A DNA stretch of 64,000 nucleotides from Sphingomonas cavernae (lineage in GTDB: Bacteria > Pseudomonadota > Alphaproteobacteria > Sphingomonadales > Sphingomonadaceae), in NCBI RefSeq assembly GCF_003590775.1, contig NZ_QYUM01000004.1, positions 186,001-250,000 on the forward strand, in the 5' to 3' direction. Under the pieces are notes generated by a model, which was not told the origin of the DNA, did not search any database, and saw nothing but the letters and a program-made list of their open reading frames with translations. This document shows positions 17,018 to 25,611 of this stretch, one piece after another. The stretch's first letter is position 1. The number at the start of each line of letters is the position of its first letter. Made by a program: the position numbers and the translations under genes.

Positions 17018-18673
17018 TCAATCGCGAATCTGCCAGTTTTCGATCTCTTGCGTCAGCAGCAGTTGCACGCGCTGCGCATCGGGCAAAGCAAGTGCGCGCG
17101 GAAGCAGGTGCGCCTCGGGCATGAAAAAAAGCGGCAATAGCGGCAGATCCTGCCCTATGTGGCGCTGGAGGTCGCGGAAGCCGGGCGTCAGGCGCTCCGG
17201 CGCGCACCCTTCGCGGAGCTGCGCGACGATGGCGTCGACGGCGGCGCTCCGGTAGCGGAAGATGTTGAGACCGTTACGCGCCTCTCCCGGCTTCGGGATC
17301 GAGTGGCTGGCGAAGATGTGGAAGTCGATGTTCGCGCCGCCCTCTATCGTATAGCCGAACAGCGCCATGGATGGCGGGTTGGCGCCCGTTAGCTGGGCAA
17401 TGCCGCCCCATGGCTCAACATCGACCCGGACACCCACGCCTCGCCAGGATTCGACAATCGATTGCACGAGCGGACCATCCAGCAGCGCGCGGGCCACGGC
17501 CAGCCGAAAAGCAAGCGGACGATCGCTTGAGTCGCGGCGAACGCCATCCGCTCCGGCGCGCCAGCCGGATGTCTCGAGCAGCTTGGCGGCCTCGGACATC
17601 GCCGCAAGGCCGCCTTCGGCAAGGCTCGGCAGATAGGCGGGAAAGTTCTCCGACAAGAACGACCGCGCGGGAGCCGCCTTGCCGGATACCAGCCCCGCCA
17701 GCGCGTTTCGGTCCAGCGCGAGCAGCAAGGCCCGGCGGACGCGCACATCGGAAAGCGCGGGATCGTCGAGATTGAGCGTGACTTGCATGAGCGTGCGGCC
17801 GGCCCGCTGGAAGTCGACAAAGCGATCGGGCGCCAGCCGCATGCCCGCTTCGGCGATGGCCGGCCGGGTATCGGTAACGAGATCCACCAGCCCTTCCGCA
17901 ACCGCCTGCTGCATGGCCTGCGGTGTGGGACGGTAGACGAGCTCGATACGGTCAAAGCGCGGTCGCCCCCCCGACCAGTGGGTGTTTCGATCGAGCGTGA
18001 CGACCTGGTTCTCGGGATCGGGCCGGTAGTCCGTCACGCGATAGGGGCCGACATATAATCCACGCACGAGGGGCGAGGTCATGTGCGGGCTTTGTGCGCG
18101 GTAGCTCTTCGGATTGTGATCGGCTGCGCCCCCGTCGCCGCGCACGGGCATGAAGCGGAAGTCGGAGGGAGCGCAGCTTCGTCCTCGCCTGCGGACCTCG
18201 AAAGTCCGCTCGTCGAGCGCCACGGCGGCCCAGATTTCCTCCGCCAGGCGGCTTTGCCACGCATAGTCATTCTCAGGCTCGCGCCCCACGCGCCATGCGC
18301 GCACGAAATCGCTGGCGGTGATAGGCTTGCCGTCATCCCATTTCAGCCCAGGCTTGAGCCGGAACATCACCCGCTGGCCGGGCTTCCCATCGGGATCGAC
18401 ATCATCGCGCACCAGACCATTTTCCACGGTGGGCAGCGTCTCGCACAGCAGGCATGCCATCGAGACATCGCCGTCGAAATAAGTGAGCCCGCGCGCGGCG
18501 AGACCGCTGAGCATAAGCGTGTTGCCGCTCGCGGTGATGTTCGGGTGCGTGCCGGAAATCTGTCCGACAACGCCGATCCGCAGCACCTCTCCGGCCTGCG
18601 CCGGCTGCATGACGCCCGCCGTCAATGAAGCAATTGCCGCTATAAGCACGCACGGATTGCGATGGCGCCCCAT
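17018..18673 (-). CDS. Periplasmic solute-binding protein, family 5 (peptide/nickel type), without transporter genes
   Basis: 551 residues from the ATG at 18673, preceded by GGAGGAGCGGCT. A signal peptide (to about VMQPAQA) is followed by the family 5 fold. Landmarks are LKPGLKWDDGKPITASDFVRAW, which is typical of DppA/OppA, the region VRRALLLALDRNAL, and a C-terminal lobe with LLPLFFMPEAHLL. These proteins normally deliver peptides to an ABC transporter, but no permease or ATPase gene is nearby, so it is an orphan. It is divergent from mtgA. Confidence 0.85.
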   Translation of the reverse strand: MGRHRNPCVLIAAIASLTAGVMQPAQAGEVLRIGVVGQISGTHPNITASGNTLMLSGLAARGLTYFDGDVSMACLLCETLPTVENGLVRDDVDPDGKPGQRVMFRLKPGLKWDDGKPITASDFVRAWRVGREPENDYAWQSRLAEEIWAAVALDERTFEVRRRGRSCAPSDFRFMPVRGDGGAADHNPKSYRAQSPHMTSPLVRGLYVGPYRVTDYRPDPENQVVTLDRNTHWSGGRPRFDRIELVYRPTPQAMQQAVAEGLVDLVTDTRPAIAEAGMRLAPDRFVDFQRAGRTLMQVTLNLDDPALSDVRVRRALLLALDRNALAGLVSGKAAPARSFLSENFPAYLPSLAEGGLAAMSEAAKLLETSGWRAGADGVRRDSSDRPLAFRLAVARALLDGPLVQSIVESWRGVGVRVDVEPWGGIAQLTGANPPSMALFGYTIEGGANIDFHIFASHSIPKPGEARNGLNIFRYRSAAVDAIVAQLREGCAPERLTPGFRDLQRHIGQDLPLLPLFFMPEAHLLPRALALPDAQRVQLLLTQEIENWQIRD

Positions 18674-18833
18674 AGCCGCTCCTCCACCTTGACCTGTGGA
18701 TCGTCTCGACACGCCTGGACCTCCAGGTCAAAGCCAATGCGTCGAACGGCCGAACATCGGCCATGATCGTCACGCCACACTCTTCTCGCAACGGAGGATG
18801 ACGAACCCCGTTTTCCTTTGCTAACAGCCCGGC

Positions 18834-19535
18834 ATGGCCAGGTCGAAATCCCGTTCGCTTCCCTCCCGCATCACTTGGTGGATCATCCGCGCGATCCTTA
18901 TATTTTTGGGCGTTTCAGTCGCCTGGGTGGTGTTCTACAAGTTCGTGCCGCCGCCGATCACCGCGACGATGATCGCCGACGTCATTGGCGGCCGTGGGCT
19001 CACCAAGGACTGGATGAGCCTTTCGCGGATGGATCCCAACATGGCGCGCGCCGCGATCGCGGGCGAAGACGGCAAGTTCTGTTCGCACCACGGATTCGAT
19101 GCCGAGGCGATCGAGGATGCGATGCGGCGCAATGCCAAGGGTGGCCGCATCCGCGGCGGATCGACGATCAGCCAGCAGACCGCCAAGAACGCGTTTCTGT
19201 GGCAGGGCGGCGGCTTTTTCCGCAAGGGGCTGGAAGCCTATTTCACCGTGCTGATCGAGTTGATCTGGGGCAAGCCGCGGATCATGGAGGTGTATCTCAA
19301 TATCGCCGAGACGGGCATCGGCACCTATGGCGCCAATGCCGGTGCGCAGCGTTATTTCGGGCATGACGCGAGCCGTCTGACGCCGATGGAGGCGGGTCGC
19401 ATCGCAGCGGTGCTGCCGCTTCCGAAAAAGCGCGAGGCGATCTCGCCTGGCGGCTTCACGCGCCGGCATGGCAACCGGCTGGCGCGCTGGGTGGGGGTAG
19501 TCCGGCGCGACGGGCTGGATAGCTGCCTGCGCTGA
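18834..19535 (+). CDS. mtgA: Monofunctional biosynthetic peptidoglycan transglycosylase MtgA
   Basis: 233 residues. One N-terminal membrane segment (about 17-37) anchors the glycosyltransferase family 51 domain. AAIAGEDGKFCSHHGFD contains the catalytic Glu, GGSTISQQTAKN and IMEVYLNIAETG are the other GT51 motifs. No transpeptidase domain follows, so it only polymerises glycan strands from lipid II on the outer face of the inner membrane. Confidence 0.95.
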   Translation: MARSKSRSLPSRITWWIIRAILIFLGVSVAWVVFYKFVPPPITATMIADVIGGRGLTKDWMSLSRMDPNMARAAIAGEDGKFCSHHGFDAEAIEDAMRRNAKGGRIRGGSTISQQTAKNAFLWQGGGFFRKGLEAYFTVLIELIWGKPRIMEVYLNIAETGIGTYGANAGAQRYFGHDASRLTPMEAGRIAAVLPLPKKREAISPGGFTRRHGNRLARWVGVVRRDGLDSCLR

Positions 19536-19553
19536 CATGATGGCCCCGTCAAT

Positions 19554-19577
19554 GCCGCGGCCAGCTATTGCCGCGGC
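19554..19577. terminator. Hairpin between convergent mtgA and small membrane gene
   Basis: GCCGCGGC (19554-19561) and GCCGCGGC (19570-19577), self-complementary, separated by eight bases. There is no T-run, so terminator function is only possible. Confidence 0.4.
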
Positions 19578-19876
19578 TACTTGTTATCGCCGGTATATTT
19601 GTCGGCGGCGCGGTCGGCAGCGTCGCCAGCCTTCCTCGCACCCTCGCCTACGCTGTCAGCAGCACGCGAGATCGCGTCGGTCTGGCGCGTTTCCTGGTTG
19701 TTCATGCTCACGAGATAGAAGCCCACAAGGGCGACCGCGATAAGCAGGATAAAGGCGATGACCAGACCGCCCGACCCTCGCCGTTCGACCACTGTGGACG
19801 GATTGCCACGCTCTATGACGCGCTCGGTCACGTTGCCGGTGGCGTCGGTGCGTTCGGTGATGCGCTCTTCGGACAT
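19577..19876 (-). CDS. Small membrane-anchored protein with an amphipathic Ala/Asp-rich tail
   Basis: 99 residues from the ATG at 19876, which has AGGAAGG nine bases upstream; an ATG at 19909 would add 11 residues. The N-terminal part is charged (RITERTDATGNVTERVIERG). One transmembrane segment (GGLVIAFILLIAVALVGFYLV) follows, then a helical tail DSVGEGARKAGDAADRAADK resembling LEA/YtxH-type repeats. Function is unknown. It lies upstream of nothing obvious in an operon. Confidence 0.7.
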   Translation of the reverse strand: MSEERITERTDATGNVTERVIERGNPSTVVERRGSGGLVIAFILLIAVALVGFYLVSMNNQETRQTDAISRAADSVGEGARKAGDAADRAADKYTGDNK

Positions 19877-19957
19877 GAGGCGACCTTCCTGATTGTCATT
19901 GACTGACAAACGCGTGGGGGATCGCCGGCGTTCCTCGTCCGGAACCGCTGAACGGCC

Positions 19958-20281
19958 TCAGAAGGGCAGCTTGAAGCCCGGAGGGAGCGGCAGGCCGCTC
20001 GTCATCTTGCTCATCTCTGCGTTCGATGCAGCGTCCGCCTTGGCGCGCGCATCGTTAAGCGCGGCTGCGATGAGATCCTCGAGTATCTGCTTTTCCGAAG
20101 GATTGAGCAGGCTGTCGTCGATCGACACGCCGATGATCCGGCCCTTGGCGCTGGCCTTGACCTTGACCAGCCCGCCGCCCGAGACGCCTTCGACCTCGAT
20201 CGTGTCGAGATTGGCCTGCGCCTTTTGCAGCTCGTCCTGGACATTCTTTGCCATGTTCAGGATTTCATCGAGATTTTTCAT
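19958..20281 (-). CDS. YbaB/EbfC family nucleoid-associated protein
   Basis: 107 residues. MKNLDEILNMAKNVQDELQKAQ forms the N-terminal helix, followed by VEGVSGGGLVKVKASAKGRI and the C-terminal helix with EKQILEDLIAAALNDA. Members form dimers that bind DNA. Location immediately downstream of dnaX (37 bases) is the conserved bacterial arrangement dnaX-ybaB(-recR). Confidence 0.93.
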   Translation of the reverse strand: MKNLDEILNMAKNVQDELQKAQANLDTIEVEGVSGGGLVKVKASAKGRIIGVSIDDSLLNPSEKQILEDLIAAALNDARAKADAASNAEMSKMTSGLPLPPGFKLPF

Positions 20282-20318
20282 TGAATTAAACCCTATTTTG
20301 AAAATCTGGCCAAGCGAG

Positions 20319-21920
20319 TCAGCCGCGCACCGCCGCCTTGTATTCCAGCAATTCGGCTTCTGGGAAGGCGTCGAACGCAGCCTTCACGATCGGGGTAGCC
20401 AGAATCGCGTCGCGCGCAGCCATTTCGCGCGCCTGATCCTGTTCGAGCAACGTAGGCTCGGCCGGTCCGTCGGGCGAGGCAATTTCCCAGGTCTCTCCAG
20501 TCAGCGCCTTGAGCGCAGCGCCAAGATCGCGGTTGAACTCGCTGGGCATCGGCTTTGCCGGGCGGATATCGAGCGCGGGCGGCGCATAGCGGATCAGCCC
20601 GATATAGTCGTGGAGTTGCTGCGCGACATGCGCCTTGCCGCCATTGGCGAGCAGGTCGATCATCGCCGGAAAGCTCTCGGGGAAACGCTGCTGCACCGTC
20701 TCGTGCGTGGGGGCGCTTGCCGGCGCGGAGGGCGAGGACAACGCCACACCCTCGCCACTCGACAGCTTCCTGATCAGGTCGCCCGGATCGGGGAGTTGGG
20801 CTGCGTGGATAACGCGAAGCAGCGCCATTTCGGCAGCCTCGATCGGCATCGATGCGCGGACGACCTCGTCATGCCCCTTGAGCAGCAACTGCCAGAGCCG
20901 GTGGAGCGCGGCGAAGGACAGCCGGCCAGCCCAGTCGGCCAGCGCTTCGCGTTCCTCGTTTGAGAGCGCCGGATCGTCGCTGCTGCCGACCTTTGCGAGT
21001 GTGACGCCGTGGACGGTTTCAAGCAATGCACGCAGGATCGCGACAGGATCGACCCCCAGATCATGCTGGTCGCGCAGCCCGCGCAGCACGGTCTGCGCGT
21101 CGCCGGTCAGCAGATCGCCGAACAGCCGGCGGATCGCTCCGCGATCGGAAAGTCCAAGCATTTCACGTACTTGCGCAGCCTTGACGCCATGACTGCCTTC
21201 CATATCGGCATGCGCGATCGCCTGATCGAGGATCGAGAGCCCGTCGCGCGCCGATCCTTCGGCGGCGCGCGCGATCAGCGCCAGCGCCTCGGGCTCGGCC
21301 TGGACGCCCTCGGCGGTGGCGACATTGCCGAAATGCGCGGCGAGCTTCTCGGCGGGGATGCGACGCAGATCGAAGCGCTGGCAGCGCGAGAGCACCGTCA
21401 CGGGGACCTTGTTCACCTCGGTGGTGGCGAACAGGAACTTCACATGCGCGGGCGGTTCCTCGAGCGTCTTCAGAAGCGCGTTGAACGCGTTCTTGGAGAG
21501 CATGTGAACTTCGTCGATGATGTAGACCTTGTAGCGCGCCGAGACCGCGGCGTAGCGCACCGCCTCAATGATCTCGCGGACGTCGTCGACACCGGTGTGG
21601 CTCGCGGCGTCCATCTCGACCACGTCGATATGCCGTCCTTCGGCGATCGCGACGCAGGGCTCGCAGACTCCGCACGGCGCGATCGTCGGCCCGCCCTGCC
21701 CGTCGGGACCGATGCAGTTGAGCGCCTTTGCGATCAGCCGCGCGGTCGAGGTCTTGCCCACGCCGCGCACGCCGGTCAGCAGAAAGGCATGCGCCAGCCG
21801 GTCGCGCTTGATCGCGTTGCCAAGCGTGGTGACCATCGCATCCTGGCCGATCAGCTCGGAGAAGTTCTGCGGCCGGTATTTGCGCGCGAGGACGCGGTAG
21901 GGCTGGGGAGATTCGGACAT
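20319..21920 (-). CDS. dnaX: DNA polymerase III subunit gamma/tau
   Basis: 533 residues from the ATG at 21920 (MSESPQPYRVLARKYRP); the open frame further upstream is repeat sequence. Walker A is GVRGVGKTSTA, the zinc module has NC and CGVCEPC, Walker B is YIIDEVHMLSK, sensor 1 LFATTEVNKVP, and VLSRCQRFDLRRI is the SRC motif. Domain III and a proline-poor C-terminal tau part follow. It is the clamp-loader ATPase motor. No clear frameshift signal for a separate gamma form was seen. Confidence 0.96.
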   Translation of the reverse strand: MSESPQPYRVLARKYRPQNFSELIGQDAMVTTLGNAIKRDRLAHAFLLTGVRGVGKTSTARLIAKALNCIGPDGQGGPTIAPCGVCEPCVAIAEGRHIDVVEMDAASHTGVDDVREIIEAVRYAAVSARYKVYIIDEVHMLSKNAFNALLKTLEEPPAHVKFLFATTEVNKVPVTVLSRCQRFDLRRIPAEKLAAHFGNVATAEGVQAEPEALALIARAAEGSARDGLSILDQAIAHADMEGSHGVKAAQVREMLGLSDRGAIRRLFGDLLTGDAQTVLRGLRDQHDLGVDPVAILRALLETVHGVTLAKVGSSDDPALSNEEREALADWAGRLSFAALHRLWQLLLKGHDEVVRASMPIEAAEMALLRVIHAAQLPDPGDLIRKLSSGEGVALSSPSAPASAPTHETVQQRFPESFPAMIDLLANGGKAHVAQQLHDYIGLIRYAPPALDIRPAKPMPSEFNRDLGAALKALTGETWEIASPDGPAEPTLLEQDQAREMAARDAILATPIVKAAFDAFPEAELLEYKAAVRG

Positions 21921-21946
21921 GGAAAGGAACCTAGCCCATTCCGCCG

Positions 21947-22029
21947 CCGTCATGCCAGCGAAGGCTGGCATCTGCTGACGAAATCGCGCTTCAACCGACG
22001 AGAGATCCCAGCTTTCGCTGGGATGACGG
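21947..22029. repeat. Paired inverted repeat upstream of dnaX
   Basis: CCGTCATGCCAGCGAAGGCTGG at about 21947 faces CCCAGCTTTCGCTGGGATGACGG ending at 22029 with a degenerate match. It belongs to the same general class as the other paired arms in the window. Confidence 0.7.
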
Positions 22030-22047
22030 TTAGGTGGGCTGTGGAAG

Positions 22048-22147
22048 GGTGGGAGCCGGGACGACCCGCAACGAATTCGTTACGGCTGCTTCCTTCCGGA
22101 CCTGACCGGGTTGGCGAGTGCTGCGCCCGCCCGACTCCCGGGGGCCA
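22048..22147 (-). ncRNA. ffs: Signal recognition particle RNA (4.5S RNA)
   Basis: The minus strand contains CAGGTCCGGAAGGAAGCAGC (complement of 22083-22102), the near-invariant SRP domain IV loop sequence. Flanking arms GGGAGTCGGG near the 5' end and CCCGGCTCCC near the 3' end pair over 10 bp with one G-U. The RNA binds Ffh to target membrane proteins. Ends are approximate. It lies between the ferredoxin gene and dnaX, on the same strand. Confidence 0.92.
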
Positions 22148-22170
22148 TATGGGGGAAGTCGGCGGAGGAA

Positions 22171-22506
22171 TCAACGCCCCTGCATGTTGCGGACTTCGCC
22201 GGGAATGCGGACGGTCAGGTTTTCGAGGCTTTCGTCGAGCCAGATCTGGCAGGAAAGCCGACTGTTGCGCGTCGCGCCCGCGGCGAGATCGAGCATGTCC
22301 TCCTCCATTTCGGAGGCGGGCGGGAGCTTCGCGAAATCAGCGGCGTCGACGACGACATGGCAGGTCGAGCAGGCCATCTGCCCCTCGCACGTGCCCTCGA
22401 GTGGCTGGCCGTCATTCTGCGCGAGCGTCAGCAGATTGTCGCCCGGCGCACCCGTGACCTCGCGGACCGTATTCCCGTCTGCACTGATGAAGCGAATCAG
22501 CGTCAT
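22171..22506 (-). CDS. [2Fe-2S] ferredoxin, ISC/adrenodoxin type
   Basis: 111 residues. Cys40, Cys46, Cys49 (in CEGQMACSTCHV) and Cys86 (in SCQIWL) are the vertebrate/ISC-type ligand set Cx5Cx2C...C. The start overlaps the upstream cysteine desulfurase stop in an ATGA (22503-22506), so the ferredoxin and the two desulfurases form one operon. This suggests an electron-donor role in cluster assembly or a dedicated oxygenase system. The cluster lacks IscU, HscA/B and IscA, so the assignment to ISC assembly is inferred. Confidence 0.9.
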   Translation of the reverse strand: MTLIRFISADGNTVREVTGAPGDNLLTLAQNDGQPLEGTCEGQMACSTCHVVVDAADFAKLPPASEMEEDMLDLAAGATRNSRLSCQIWLDESLENLTVRIPGEVRNMQGR

Positions 22507-23711
22507 GCGGCGATCGCACCCTGCCGCTCGGCGGCCTCGACGATCAGCATCAGCGCGCGGTCGAGTTCGTCGAGCGTCGTATAGCGCCCAAAGCCCAGAC
22601 GGATGCTGGCGCGGGCCTCGGCCTCGGTCAGCCCGAGCGCTGAGAGAACATGGCTCGGGCGCCCTGATCCGCTCGCGCACGCCGAACCTGCCGAAAAGGC
22701 GACCTGGCGTATCTCCGAGATCATGCGTGCAGCGTCGATGCCGTGCATGCGGATGTTGAGGTTGCCGCGATAGCGCTCGGTCACCGAGCCATTGACCTCC
22801 CACGCACCCAGGCGCCGCATTGCCAGCGCGGCGAGTTCGGCGACGTGCACCGCATCCTGCGCCTCGCACGCGCGCAAAAGCTCCGCCGCCGCGCCGAAAC
22901 CCGCGCAAAGCGCTGGCGACAGCGTGCCCGAGCGCAGCCCGCCTTCCTGACCGCCACCGTGCATGACCGGCTCGATCGCGACGCCATCGCGCAGCCAGAG
23001 CGCCCCAATACCCTTGGGGCCATGGATCTTGTGCGCCGAGAGCGCGATCATGTCGCAGGCCTCGACGGGGAGCGGCACGCGGCCAAAGCCTTGCACCGCA
23101 TCGCAAAAGAACAGCGCGCCCTTAGCCCGCGCCAGCGCCGAAAGCGCCGCTATCGGCTGGATCACGCCGATCTCGTTGTTGACGAGCATCGCCGCGACGA
23201 GCGCGGTATCCTCGTCGATCGCCTCCGCCGCGGCGTCGAGATCGAGGATCCCGTCGGCATGAACGGGCAGCAGCACGCAGTCATGCCCATGCGCGCCGAG
23301 CCATAGCGCGGTATCGCGGACACAGGCATGTTCGGTGGCGACCGTCACAATTTTGCGGCGCCTGGGGGCGGCTTTCATGGCCGCGCCCTGGATCGCGATA
23401 TTCGCGGCTTCGGTCGCGCCGCCCGTGAAGAGCAGACGGCCGGCAACGGAACCGTTTGTGTCGAGCGAAGTCGAGACACGCGGCTCAGCGCCCACGTCCC
23501 TCGACTTCGCTCGGGACGAACGGGAAGTCTCAATCAAGGCGTCCATCACCGAATCGCGCGCGGCCTCGACCGTGGCAGCGGCCTCGCGTCCCGGCTTGTG
23601 CGGCGAATGGGGGTTGGCGAACCTGTCACCCAGCCAGGGCAACATCGCCTCGCGCGCCTCGGGCGCGAGCGGAGTGGTCGCCTGATAGTCCAGATAGATT
23701 GGGGTGGTCAT
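22503..23711 (-). CDS. Cysteine desulfurase carrying an in-frame repeat insertion
   Basis: 402 residues from the ATG at 23711, which overlaps the stop of the upstream desulfurase (ATGA). It is a class V PLP enzyme: HACVRDTA, LVNNEIGVIQP, the PLP lysine in SAHKIHGPKG, and the persulfide-forming cysteine loop SAGSACASGSG. Residues about 62-89 (ETSRSSRAKSRDVGAE...) do not fit the family. They are encoded by a palindromic repeat (23445-23528). They lie between the helix DSVMDALIE and the strand GRLLFTGGATEA. Without them the length is normal (about 374). All catalytic residues survive, so it may still be active. Confidence 0.88.
   Translation of the reverse strand: MTTPIYLDYQATTPLAPEAREAMLPWLGDRFANPHSPHKPGREAAATVEAARDSVMDALIETSRSSRAKSRDVGAEPRVSTSLDTNGSVAGRLLFTGGATEAANIAIQGAAMKAAPRRRKIVTVATEHACVRDTALWLGAHGHDCVLLPVHADGILDLDAAAEAIDEDTALVAAMLVNNEIGVIQPIAALSALARAKGALFFCDAVQGFGRVPLPVEACDMIALSAHKIHGPKGIGALWLRDGVAIEPVMHGGGQEGGLRSGTLSPALCAGFGAAAELLRACEAQDAVHVAELAALAMRRLGAWEVNGSVTERYRGNLNIRMHGIDAARMISEIRQVAFSAGSACASGSGRPSHVLSALGLTEAEARASIRLGFGRYTTLDELDRALMLIVEAAERQGAIAA
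23445..23528. repeat. Palindromic repeat inserted in frame in a cysteine desulfurase gene
   Basis: CGAGCGAAGTCGAG (23462-23475) and CTCGACTTCGCTCG (23500-23513) form a 14-bp perfect inverted repeat within a segment of about 84 bases, a multiple of three. The reading frame of the host gene passes through without a stop. Boundaries are estimated from where the protein departs from family pattern. Confidence 0.75.
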
Positions 23712-24784
23712 GCAGCGCGGGCCTTTGCCTCTTTCGCCAGCCGCTGCCACTGCTCGACAAAACGGTAGACATCGGCGCGCGTCGTATCGGGGCCGAAGCT
23801 CACGCGGACCACCTCGCCCGCTTCCTTTTCGTCCCACCCCATCGCCGCAAGCACATGGCTGGTCTTGAGCGTCCCCGACGAGCACGCCGATCCCGCCGAG
23901 ACCGCGATCCCCGCCATGTCGAACTGGATAAGCTGCGCGGCCGAGGCCATGCCCGGCATGCGGTAGGTCGCAATCGTCGCGAGGCGCGGCGTCTTGCGCG
24001 CGGCAATGATCCCGCCCGAAGCCTCAAGCGCGCCGTCAAGATGCGCGCGCAGATCCTCGGCGCGGCGCACCCATGCGTTCGACGCCTCGAGCGCGGCGGC
24101 GAAACCGAGGATCGCGGGCAGATTCTCGGTGCCCCCGCGATAGCCCTTTTCCTGCCCGCCATCGGGCTCGATATCGCGCAGATCGCGCACCAGCAACGCG
24201 CCGATCCCCGGCGGTCCGCCCAGCTTGTGCGCCGAAAGCGCGATGAGGTCGGCCTCAGGCAGCGGCATCTTGCCCGCCGACTGCGAGCAATCGGCAAAGG
24301 CGATCCCGCCCGCGCGCTGCACAACCGGAACGAGTTCGTCGAGCGGCTGGATCACGCCGGTCTCGTTGTTGACCGACTGGATCGCGACAACGGGACGGGC
24401 AGCGCCGAGCGCGCCGAGCCGCCCGGCGAGCGCATCGCGCGACACAGTGCCATCGCCCTGCACAGGAAGGAAAAACGCCTTTGGGACGGTGCGGTGCACT
24501 GCGTCATGCTCGACCGCCGAAACGATGTGCGCGTCGGCGTTGGAACGGCCGAGCGCGATGCCGATCGCCTCGGTGGCGCCGCTGGTGAAGATCAGATCAT
24601 CTTCCCAGCCGAGCGCCTTTTTTATACGTTCGCGCGCATCCTCGAGCGCCGCGCGCGCCGCGCGTCCCTCAGCATGGGGAGAGGACGGATTGGCCCAGCG
24701 CGCAAGCGCATCGGCCATTGCCTGCCGCACCTGTGGCAGCACCGGCGTCGTCGCCGCATGATCCAGATAGAGACGGTCTGACAC
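23708..24784 (-). CDS. Cysteine desulfurase, NifS/IscS-like
   Basis: 358 residues from a GTG at 24784 (VSDRLYLDHAATTP, the usual N-terminus); a GTG at 24868 is possible but would add a tail unlike the family. Motifs are SGATEAIGIAL, SVEHDAVHRT-like AVEHDAVH, QSVNNETGVIQP, the PLP lysine in SAHKLGGPPG and the cysteine loop SAGSACSSGTLKTSHV. It is the first gene of a three-gene operon with a paralogous desulfurase and a ferredoxin. Two tandem desulfurases next to one ferredoxin is unusual, and the split of roles is unknown. Confidence 0.92.
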   Translation of the reverse strand: MSDRLYLDHAATTPVLPQVRQAMADALARWANPSSPHAEGRAARAALEDARERIKKALGWEDDLIFTSGATEAIGIALGRSNADAHIVSAVEHDAVHRTVPKAFFLPVQGDGTVSRDALAGRLGALGAARPVVAIQSVNNETGVIQPLDELVPVVQRAGGIAFADCSQSAGKMPLPEADLIALSAHKLGGPPGIGALLVRDLRDIEPDGGQEKGYRGGTENLPAILGFAAALEASNAWVRRAEDLRAHLDGALEASGGIIAARKTPRLATIATYRMPGMASAAQLIQFDMAGIAVSAGSACSSGTLKTSHVLAAMGWDEKEAGEVVRVSFGPDTTRADVYRFVEQWQRLAKEAKARAA

Positions 24785-24891
24785 CGGATCACCCGTTTTG
24801 ATTGCGAAACCCTGACCCGCTTCTATATAGGCTTGCACGTCCGTGCACAGCCTTTGCTGTTCGCTCACCCATCTTTTCGACCGTAGGTGCC

Positions 24892-25548
24892 ATGCCCGAA
24901 GTCATTATTCCCGGCCCCGAAGGCCGTCTCGAAGGCCGTTTCAGCCCCCCGCCGCGTCCGCGCGCTCCCGTTGCAATGATCCTGCACCCGCACCCTCAGG
25001 GCGGTGGCACGATGAACGACCGGATCACGCAGGCGCTCTACAAGACCTTCCAGCGCCGCGGCTTCGCGACGCTGCGCTTCAACTTCCGCGGCGTCGGCAA
25101 GAGCCAGGGCACGTTCGACAACGGCATTGGAGAGCTGTCCGACGCCGCGGCCGCGCTCGACTGGGTGCAGAGCTTCCACCCGGAAGCGCAGACCACGTGG
25201 ATCGCGGGATTCAGCTTCGGCGCGTGGATCGGCATGCAGTTGCTGATGCGCCGCCCCGAGATCCGCGGCTTCATCTCGGTCGCGCCGCCTGCGAACATGT
25301 ATGACTTCACCTTCCTCGCGCCCTGCCCCGCATCGGGCATCATCGTGCAGGGCGCCGCCGACGAGGTGGTGACGCCCAGCGCGGTGCAGAAGCTGGTCGA
25401 CAAGCTGCGTACGCAGAAGCACATCACGATCCACCACGACGAGATCCCGCGCGCCAACCATTTCTTCGAGCATGAACTCGCCGATCTGATGCGCTCGGTG
25501 GACAATTATCTCGACATGCGGCTCGATCCGAACTGCCCGATCAAGTGA
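24892..25548 (+). CDS. Alpha/beta hydrolase (COG2945-type)
   Basis: 218 residues from the ATG at 24892 (MPEVIIPGPEGRLEG). ILHPHPQGGGTMND is the family hallmark, GVGKSQGTFDNG follows, and the nucleophile Ser is in the elbow GFSFGA. The Asp (GAADEVVTP) and His (RANHFFEHE) complete the triad. No signal peptide. Substrate unknown; the family is annotated as 'alpha/beta hydrolase' in many alphaproteobacteria. It is divergent from the desulfurase operon. Confidence 0.9.
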   Translation: MPEVIIPGPEGRLEGRFSPPPRPRAPVAMILHPHPQGGGTMNDRITQALYKTFQRRGFATLRFNFRGVGKSQGTFDNGIGELSDAAAALDWVQSFHPEAQTTWIAGFSFGAWIGMQLLMRRPEIRGFISVAPPANMYDFTFLAPCPASGIIVQGAADEVVTPSAVQKLVDKLRTQKHITIHHDEIPRANHFFEHELADLMRSVDNYLDMRLDPNCPIK

Positions 25549-25611
25549 GGTGACGCTGGCGGGCGTCTGAGGATGTCCGCCAGCGTCCGTGGGTAGTCCC
25601 GGGAAGCCAGG

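Noticed and set aside
20319-21920. A programmed frameshift in dnaX that yields a separate gamma subunit
   Set aside because: No A-rich slippery run followed by a clear stem was seen in the region after domain III.
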